Program-made: the position numbers and the translations under genes | Notes under the pieces: generated by a model | Database searches by the model: none | What the model was told of the DNA's origin: nothing | Seen by the model: the letters and a program-made list of their open reading frames with translations, nothing else | Assembly (NCBI GenBank): GCA_023105745.1 | Contig: JALGQZ010000015.1 | Location: 23,975,499-24,039,498, forward strand | From: Austropuccinia psidii | Taxonomy: Eukaryota; Basidiomycota; Pucciniomycetes; Pucciniales; Sphaerophragmiaceae | Direction: 5' to 3' | DNA: 64,000 bases | In this document: piece after piece, positions 56,931 to 64,000 of the stretch | Numbering within the stretch: position 1 is the stretch's first letter | Layout of the letters: every line of letters starts with the position of its first letter

Positions 56931-59273
56931 TCAGAATAGTAATACAATCAAGTGAAACATGAGCTTGAAAGGAACCTTCCGCATGTTGACCTCAACTGAA
57001 TGAGGAGTGATATAGTGGATGACCTGTACAGGTTGTTGTTGGCCAATATGATGTAGATGATCAACAGCCTGAGCCTCAATGGCTGGGCTCCAATTGGGCT
57101 CCTGGAAATGTGGATGTCAGGGTCCGAAAATCAGGGGAGAATTTTGGGGGGCCCCTCACCATTAAATACACTATATTAGCACAAGTTATATTGAGGCCAG
57201 TTCCAGCCGCGGAAATGGATGCAATGAGTACTTCACATTCAGGATTATTGAGGAAATTCTCAAGCACCTTGTCCTGCGCTCGTGGTGTAATTGCTCCATC
57301 AATTCGTGCTGAAAGGATAGAGTGATGGGCAAGAGCAATACCAATTCTACAATATAAAAAAGTCATATGGAGTGAATTGGTAATGGATGCATATTAGAAT
57401 TAACGCACAAATCTAGAAATTGGGTCCATTGGGTATAAACCACCGATTTGGTTGGACCACACCTTGTTTGTTTGTTTTTCATTAAGCTTTGTAGGAGGTG
57501 TGCAATTTTACTACTCATCATGCATGTTTCCACATCCACAATAGTTTGTGTGATTGTTGGGGAGTTATCCTGATTGCTCCTTCCCTCGGGGTCTTCCAAC
57601 TCCGCCTCCGCAATTGTGTTAAGCATGATGTGATGGTTACAACATATTTGCAGCTTATTAATATTTCTGAAAAACTCTCCTGGTCCTTTGCTTTTGGATG
57701 ATAGGAATTCTTCATATAATGTGGAATATTCTTCCTGCATGGTCGGGTTGAGTGGGAGCAGCTCATAATGATGGCTAATAGTGGGGAGGGATTCGAGATG
57801 TGTGGTTTTGGTGCGGCGCAAACTTAAATGCCGCAATTCCAAATGCAAAATATCATTGCAACCTTTTGAAAGACTACTCAGGATGAATGGTGACCAGTTA
57901 TCTTGATCGGCGCTCTGGGGTTGAGTGATGAATGATATTATGCCCAAAAGGTCATAAATGGTGTTGTGAATAGGTGTGCCCGTTAAGCATATTCGATGGG
58001 ATGAAAGGAGGCTATTAATGGCACGGTGAGTGGCAGTGTATTGAGAGCAAATATAGCTATAAGAGGGGGAAAGGGCTATTGGATATAAAAGGTAATTTGA
58101 ATCATTTAAGCTCAGCCACTCACTGTGCTTCATCCAAAATTATACGATGCCAATTGATTTGAAAAATGAATGATGTAGAGGGATTGGTTTGCTTAAATTC
58201 TTGGGTGATAGTATTGTAAGAAGTGATGATGATATCATACTTTAAGATGTCGGCTTTGGATAATGAGTGACAAGTGGGACCATGGTAGATTTTGGAATGC
58301 AGCGCTCCAGCCTGAGCATGCTTGGATATTTCTGATTGCCAGTTGGTAATTAAGAGAGGGGGGCAGATGATCATGGTGGGCGTGGAGCGATGGGGGTTTG
58401 CAATCATCTGCTCCTTGGAGGTACCAATTAGAGCAATGGCCTGAATGGTTGTACCTAATCCCATATCATCCGCAAGCAGTCCTCCAAGAGGGGTATTGGT
58501 CGAAAGGGATTCAAATGAGCTAACAACCTTGTTTGTAATGATGTGCCTGGCATTGAAAGTGGATCCTGGGGGTGAGGTGGCCCAAAGGTTACGGGCTGAT
58601 TGGCCATTGGGGATTTCTCGATCCCAGAGAAAAGCTAGTCCGGTCTTTTGATGAGGGAGGAGGGGGGTTTGAATAATGGCATGGGGAGGTCTGATCCACT
58701 GGGTAATTGTATCAGTTTTTGCTTGGAAATCAATGATGAAACAGCAGGATATGAAGCAGGCGTCGAGTTTGAAGTGGGAAATGTCGGATTAAAGAGTTGA
58801 AATTGACAATGAGTAGTACAGTCATATTCTTTGGGCATTTTAAGCTTGAAATCTTGTGTTCTAAAGCTTTCCATTATGAATAGAATGTTTGGATACCATG
58901 TGAAGAACATCAATGCTAGATTGGGTTTCTGAGATGAGGAGGGATCATTTTCATCAGTCATAAATACTCCCTCAACAAATAATATTTGAGTAGGATTGGT
59001 TTGGCAATTTTCAATCCATGCCCCACCAGGACCACAGTGCATGAACGTTTTTGGTTCCCCAAGGAATGGTATCAACGTTTGGGAAAGGGTTCCCGGGAGA
59101 GAGCCAATAGCATGCTGGTGATTGGGGAGATATACGAATATGTTGTGTTGATTGTGCCATAGGATAATCCAAGAACCTAAGTGGGAATTCTCAGGCTTTA
59201 AGGCTATATCACTATTTATTTGAATACGAATACTAATCATCCCAATGCAAAGTGGTTGTGAAGGGGTTGACAT
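56931..59273 (-). pseudogene. SNF2-family ATPase, catalytically dead, introns retained
   Basis: Minus strand, start MSTPSQPLCIGM at 59273. The N-terminal 212 codons have no known domain. After a frameshift near 58650 the ATPase begins: Walker A reads ADDMGLGTTIQ where the family has GKT, so the ATP-binding lysine is lost. TMIICPPLLITNWQSEI (motif Ia) and the DEAH box follow; the box is completed only by removing a 67-nt intron (58123-58057, GTGAGT...TTATAG). Then RICLTGTPIHN (motif III), SVVYTQWTQF, introns at 57408-57347 (62 nt) and 57159-57102 (58 nt), and ISAAGTGLNI. The final motif reads DHLHHIGQ instead of D-R-x-x-R-x-G-Q, so both arginines are gone. Stop at 56931-56933. SNF2 enzymes remodel chromatin or act in repair (Rad5/Rad16 group). 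Confidence 0.83.
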
Positions 59274-59618
59274 GATGGCTATTTTAAATTATTTGGGGAC
59301 AGTTGGGAATTATATGAGTGGGAAGGGTTAGCTAAAGGGAATGAAGAGGAATAAGCGCAGGTGGGGAACTTATATGAGTGGCAGCAACAGGCCAAAAGGG
59401 GGATGGCCTGTGGTTATGTGCATGGTCTTGATGGGGGTGGGCGTCTTGGGCTGATAATTTTCATATCCAATTTGGGGCATATATCAAGGCAAGGTGGCCA
59501 AAATGTGGATGCAGCAATTTACGAAACCTTTGGTGGAACAAGGTTGACATTAGCATATCCGAAATTGGGTGGGTTGTAGCAACTTATTGTGGAGGGGCAT
59601 ATTAGAGGCATGCGCCCA

Positions 59619-59642
59619 TGTTCGCTGGTGTGACAGCGAACA
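59619..59642. repeat. Hairpin H2
   Basis: Perfect 9-bp arms TGTTCGCTG/CAGCGAACA with loop GTGTGA. Confidence 0.75.
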
Positions 59643-59752
59643 ATGAGCATATCATCCCCAGGTTAATTTTTGCACAGGGACCTACTGGGCAATGTTGGCG
59701 GTTTCAAAGGGCACACTCACTGTAGAGATGTGTGTGTGTGGGTGGGTAAGAT

Positions 59753-59778
59753 ATGTTCGGTGGCGTGCCACCGAACAT
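59753..59778. repeat. Hairpin H3
   Basis: Perfect 12-bp arms ATGTTCGGTGGC/GCCACCGAACAT with centre GT. Same core as H1 and H2 (ATGTwCGsTGGy). Confidence 0.8.
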
Positions 59779-61083
59779 GAGTTTGATTGCGTGGGGCACT
59801 TGAGAACGTGCCGAAAATGACCCGGAGTGGGAGATCCCGACACAATCATAGGCCGGGATTATTCTAATGCGGATGAGGCTGAAGAAAATCCATACTGATT
59901 GACCTCAGGTTTCCATGCACAAGCAGGTGAGCGTCTGCAGTGCAGCTGACCACCCGACCAAGAAAATAGCCGGTCGGAAGACTGGCAGTAAAATGTCTTC
60001 CAGGCGTGTGAAAGTTGCCTGCGTATGACCCATCGGGTGGTGCATATGAGAAAGTGTGTGGCTGCCCGCCAATGAGCACGCGCGGCCAGTCAAAGTTTGC
60101 CCCAATATCACCCACTTACATTAACTTGGATTACACGCGCATCTGTGCCGGAGTTAGGCAGAGCTGTCCAACAAGGTGCATCAAAGGGATGCAGTTGAGA
60201 TATATGACTGGATGGCTTGACATGATTTCATGTTACATTGCTGAACAGCTTTTGCTCTGCCCTGCAGCATACATTTACAAAGGTGTACTGGGTACCAAGG
60301 CTGTCATGTTGGTTATTCCATGCAGTTCGGCTAAACTGATTTAGGTTGTTAATTCTACCAGACTTAACAGTTCCAACGCGCTTTTTTTTCGCGCGGAACT
60401 GAAACTGACCAATCAAATAGCAACTACGCACTGAATAAATCCCAACTAATTATTTCGCGCAACATCTCACGTATCTCAAATGTTTTATCATTTTTATTTA
60501 TAATTTTTTAATCATTTTCTTTAATTCTCATTTGTTTATAATGAGCACAAATATACGATCTTTCCAAAAACTCATTCCAATTAAACGACTATTTAATTCA
60601 TCAATTATAGCTACAATGACTGATAGCTTCCTTAATCCCACTTACAATTCATTTTTGCTTAATACATGTCCTTTGCGAACTACAATAAATGATGTTCATT
60701 TCAAATTATAACAAACACAATTTAAAATTGATAAGATTTTGTTTTGAGCCATGAGAAAAAGAGATGATAACAAAATATTTTGAATAACGGAATACAATTT
60801 TCATTGAATTAAATCCCGATTAGACTGGAACTGACAATGACCTTATCAGGTATGGTACTTAATGAGGACATAGTGATTACATATCTTGCAAGTTCCAGTA
60901 CGACCAAATGTTTTTTTAATGAAGTTGTACTTCAGACCGATTTGGGACCGCATATCCAGCCCTGCTGCGTACTACAGTGTCGGCTGTACAGATTGGGAAG
61001 GTGTAATACTACTTCAGCCTGCATGCATATAGCCAATGGGTATCCGCCTTCCGATCGTTTGCATATATGTTGCTCATGTGCCA

Positions 61084-61980
61084 CATGCTCAGCATTGTGT
61101 TTCACCCACTTTGCACACGCAAGCTGAGCATGTCATGGTCAAAAGGACCGTGTGGAAGTGCTCAGTCAAGCCATGGTCCGGACCATTTTTGCAATAGTTC
61201 ATTGTAAGGCTCAGTTTGGAGCACGTCACCAAAGCGTGTGAAATGCTGCACCTGGCTGAAATGTCATCCGATGCTGTGCCAAATGCTCAGATTTTGTGCT
61301 TACAAAAATGACGTAGCAATTGCTCAGCATGGTGCATTTGATATTGTTATATCAATAGTTCAACAACTGTGCAATTAAAATGTTCAGCCACTGAGCATTT
61401 CAATTATGACCCGAAAGCAAACCTGAGCAATGGGTCGAGCCAAGATTATGCTGTATTCACTTGTCATACAGCTGCCCGACCCTTTGTTCAAACACTATCA
61501 CCCAGACATAAGGCCGGTATGCTCACCGTGGTCACCTGTGACCAAATGCACCACGTGCATTTCTGCATGGGGCACATGTGCATTGCACTCACCATGCAGA
61601 TTCAACGAGGGCCTCACGACCACCCTCCTGGGGGTGATCGGGTGGCTAATTAAGGAAACAAAGGGGATTCGACTGAGCTTGACAATTCAATGAATAGCAA
61701 TACTCAGCCAGAACCCCATTGTTCTTCTGCCTAGGGCCAGCATTTCCCTTCTCAGTTGCAGCATTTGCTGCAACTGAGCTTCAATTTTGCCCACACGCCT
61801 TGAAGCTGAGCCTTTGTCGGGTGCTGCAACTGCTGCGACTGAGCTTCAATTTTTCCCACACGCCTTGAAGCTGAGCGTTTGTTGGGTGCTGCAACTGCTG
61901 CGACTGAGTATCAATTTTGTGCACAGGATTTGAAGCTGAGCCTTTGTCGGGTGCTGCGACTGCTGAGATTGTCTCAGCTT
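61084..61980. repeat. Cluster of CTGAGC/GCTCAG motifs
   Basis: The hexamer occurs in both orientations at about 61086, 61123, 61158, 61208, 61284, 61321, 61391, 61423, 61673, 61774, 61805, 61839, 61870 and 61935, many within TGCTCAG. This is far above what a random 900-bp stretch would give (by eye). Confidence 0.65.
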
Positions 61981-61985
61981 CCCCA
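61757..61985 (+). repeat. 65-bp tandem repeat next to promoter
   Basis: Three units with a partial fourth, spaced exactly 65 bp (GAGCTTCAAT at 61776, 61841; GAGTATCAAT at 61906). Each carries TTGAAGCTGAGC and GACTGAGCTTCAA-like arms. The array ends a few bases before the TATA box. Confidence 0.85.
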
Positions 61986-61988
61986 TGG

Positions 61989-61996
61989 TATAAAAG
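61989..61996 (+). promoter_or_regulatory. TATA box of the 62417 gene
   Basis: TATAAAAG preceded by CCATGG; a start of transcription near 62020 would leave a ~400-nt 5' UTR. The UTR probably contains an intron ending TTTTTAG at 62416, directly before the ATG, with branch CTAAC at 62393 and a possible donor GTACGT near 62200. Confidence 0.55.
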
Positions 61997-62416
61997 ACCA
62001 TCTTCACACGACAAGCCCTTCACTTTTTTTCTCACCCACTCCAATTTTCCCAATCGCCCACTGTTCTCCTTCTTGTGCGTATTCCCCCTCGTCTTCCTGC
62101 CTTTGCAGTCTTTTCTTTCGCACTCGACTAACCCCACTCCCCTTCCTGCTCGCTTTTTGTTTTTCCTGCTAATACTTTCAGAACCCCACTTCTATCTACT
62201 TTGTACGTTTTCTCCAATTAAACTTTTGTCAACATTATGATCCGATATTAATAATTTTCTTTCTTCACGACTGTCTTCTAGACTTTTAAAAACCTCCTAC
62301 TAGCGCTTTTTTAATTTGAATTCCGTTTTAAAATTATAAATCATCGTATGTCTTCCTTTTCTTTCTTGATTGCTTCCTTTCTATTCAGTTACTAACCTGT
62401 TTTGTTTTGTTTTTAG

Positions 62417-63690
62417 ATGTTGTGCACGTTATGCACCAAGTGGGGTATCCCCTGCATTCGTTCCTCGACTACGACCGATGCTTGTGATGCTTGCCGACAA
62501 GCACACAAGAAATGTTCGTTCATTGTCCGCCCCTTCCGACCCCACGCCCAGAGGAGTTCCCGCCCAAGACGCCCTCGCCAGGACTCCTTTGTGGCTGATG
62601 ATGATGAAACCAATTCTGAGCAGGAATGGACCCCGGGACCTCAAACAGGCCAGCGGGAACGATTCAGGATGATTAGCCCAGTCCCCTCAAGCATCGATTT
62701 GTCCACCCCCCCTCCTAGGCCACCATCCGATGGTCACTTCACTCCTCGACCTGAGCAAAGTGATTATCCGGCCGATGAAGGATGGCGATGGAAAGAGGAC
62801 ATTCGAGCTTGGGCTGATTGTCACCATGTCTTGTCACCGATGGGATTCAAATGCCAAAGTAAGTTTTCTTTCTCCTCCTTATCTCATTTATCTTCACGCA
62901 ATAATAATCACTTTTTTCCATTACTCATAGAACAAAACCTCCCGAATCCCCCCCGACAAGACTCTCCCGTTCCTAGTTTGCCTTGCGAGCAAACCCTGCG
63001 GCAACCCACTCCAGGCCCGAGTGGCACCCGATGTTCTGAGGACTTATTCCGCAGTAAGCAGCCAACTTTCTCTTCTCTCATTTTCACTTTTGCATCAAGT
63101 TAACTGACTCTTCCTCCTTTTGTAGAAGTTTCCCAGCACGATGAGCCACCTATTCCTAGCCCAAGTCCATCCTCCGAACCACCTGAGGACATTGCGACTC
63201 GTGAGCCTCAACCTGAGGTGGCTCCTACGCAATCAACGGAGGAACCTTTTGGTAAGTCCCTATTTCACTTTTTTAACTCTACTCAACTTTTCCTCACCCC
63301 TCCTTTGACCATCTCCAGCTCGTCCCACCACTCCCCGCTCGATTATCATCATTGACGATATGCCAGTCGGATCCCCCCCTCCCCCTTCTTCTTCACCGAC
63401 TCGGCCACCTTCCCCTCCACTCCTACCCCAGTTCCTTCCCCGGATATCCCTCCCATTGCCGCCGAGAACCCAACCGCCTCCTCCCTCCCGGTGCCAAGCT
63501 CCTCTCATTCCTACAATGACGCTCGCCAGGAATTCACCAACCTGCGCCCAATACTAATGATTCCTCGACCATCGTCCACGAATCAATCAACCGAATCTTG
63601 TTGGAGCATCGTCGGTTGCTCCACATGATTACTTTCGTGGATGCAACTCATCAAAATGAGATGCACCGGGAATTCCGGGAGGAACTAAAC
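62417..63690 (+). pseudogene. Zn2Cys6-like cysteine-cluster gene, 4 exons, cut by LTR-C
   Basis: Exon 1 (62417-62858) starts MLCTLCTKWGIPC; cysteines at 3, 6, 13, 23, 26 and 33 give CX2CX6CX9CX2CX6C, the spacing of fungal Zn2Cys6 clusters, but the basic residues (CRQAHKKC) are in the second half. A basic, Ser/Pro-rich region follows. Introns: 62859-62930 (72 nt), 63054-63125 (72 nt), 63252-63318 (67 nt), all GT...AG and all preserving frame. Exon 4 encodes RPTTPRSIIIIDDMPVG and a Pro-rich tract. The direct frame stops at 63557; a +1 frame (EFTNLRPILMIPRP) and then another (HESINRILLEHRRLLHM) look like the true continuation, so two frameshifts are likely. The LTR at 63691 removes the rest. Possible DNA-binding protein; function unproven. 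Confidence 0.65.
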
Positions 63691-64000
63691 TGTAAGGTTT
63701 GACTATGAAACAATAAGTAAAAATTACTAATTTATTACTTATTGTACTCTGAATGTCCTTATAAAATGAATAAATAAGATTAAAATAATAATAATAATAA
63801 AGAAATATTATTATTATGGCGTAAAATTATTATATTATTAAATAAATATAATAATATAATTAATATTATATAAAAATATAATATTATAAATAATATATTA
63901 ATATAAAATAATTAATATATTATAAAGCTCTTTATTATTGTTACCAACAAATAATAAAGGCGTAAAAAATTGTTTTTTATAAATAAAAAACAATTAATAA
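63691..64000 (-). repeat. LTR-C, start of another copy (runs off window)
   Basis: TGTAAGGTTTGACTATG onward is nearly identical to the solo LTR from 38954. The 5 bp before it are TAAAC (63686-63690). It could be a solo LTR or the 3' LTR of a full minus-strand element. Confidence 0.88.

Larger units (their letters stand above)
59274..61000. other. Intergenic region with two hairpins
   Basis: No supported gene. Holds hairpins H2 (59619-59642) and H3 (59753-59778), a TG run (59730-59745) and an AT-rich stretch (60430-60840). Short open frames (60015-60344 and its antisense) have no recognisable content. Confidence 0.5.

Noticed and set aside
60015..60344. 109-codon plus-strand frame in the intergenic region
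   Set aside because: No domain or splice context, antisense frames equally long, and codon content is unremarkable.
63260..63557. Gly/Arg-rich minus-strand frame
   Set aside because: Antisense of the Pro-rich exon 4 of the Zn2Cys6-like gene.

Overview
The window looks like a repeat-rich chromosome segment of a rust fungus. It is AT-rich and packed with nested Ty3/gypsy LTR retrotransposons. Its genes carry short spliceosomal introns of 58-85 nt with GT...AG ends. Several families (the gag starting MPVQHSPPA, the gag-pol with the CHNCGSTDHYANNC knuckle, a Tnp2-type transposase, a SNF2-like ATPase and a Zn2Cys6-like protein) match what I remember of multi-copy families in the myrtle rust Austropuccinia psidii. 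That assignment rests on memory of protein style; no search was run.

Layout. From 1 to about 35.2 kb is a nest of retrotransposons. E2 (6653-15791, minus, chromodomain type, TSD ACTAC) sits inside the gag of E1 (590-18280, minus, LTR family A). E1 sits in the leader of a second family-A element, E1b (1-589 plus 18281-19921). E1b sits in the leader of an older E2 relative, E2-prime (19922-20994). E2-prime sits in the gag-protease region of E3-prime (20995-24153, continuing at 34468-35158). E3 (24154-34467, plus, LTR family C, TSD TATAC) is inserted separately in the E3-prime leader. It has the best coding capacity here: an uninterrupted 1622-codon capsid-protease-RT-RNase H-integrase-chromodomain frame. 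From 35.2 to 43.7 kb lies E6, an older plus-strand relative of E3, split by a solo family-C LTR (38954-40979, TSD CCAGC). From 43.7 to 49.7 kb is E4, a second worn minus-strand family-A element that lacks its 5' end.

From 49.7 to 64 kb the composition changes to a block with genes that are not retrotransposons: a broken Tnp2-like (CACTA/EnSpm superfamily) transposase (minus), a two-to-three-exon gene of unknown function (plus), and a SNF2-family ATPase (minus) with its introns still recognisable but catalytic residues lost. Next come about 2 kb of intergenic DNA rich in CTGAGC motifs, then a multi-exon gene with a Zn2Cys6-like cysteine cluster and a TATA box fed by a 65-bp tandem repeat. That gene is cut by another family-C LTR that runs off the window end.

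How the parts work together. In each retroelement the LTR drives a transcript; gag packages it; protease, RT/RNase H and integrase copy and insert it. Families A and C carry the same 13-nt primer-binding site, a spliced upstream ORF, and a stretch where two reading frames overlap. The chromodomain family (E2) instead shows a -1 frameshift site and no tRNA-type primer site. No CRISPR array, rRNA gene or convincing tRNA gene was seen.
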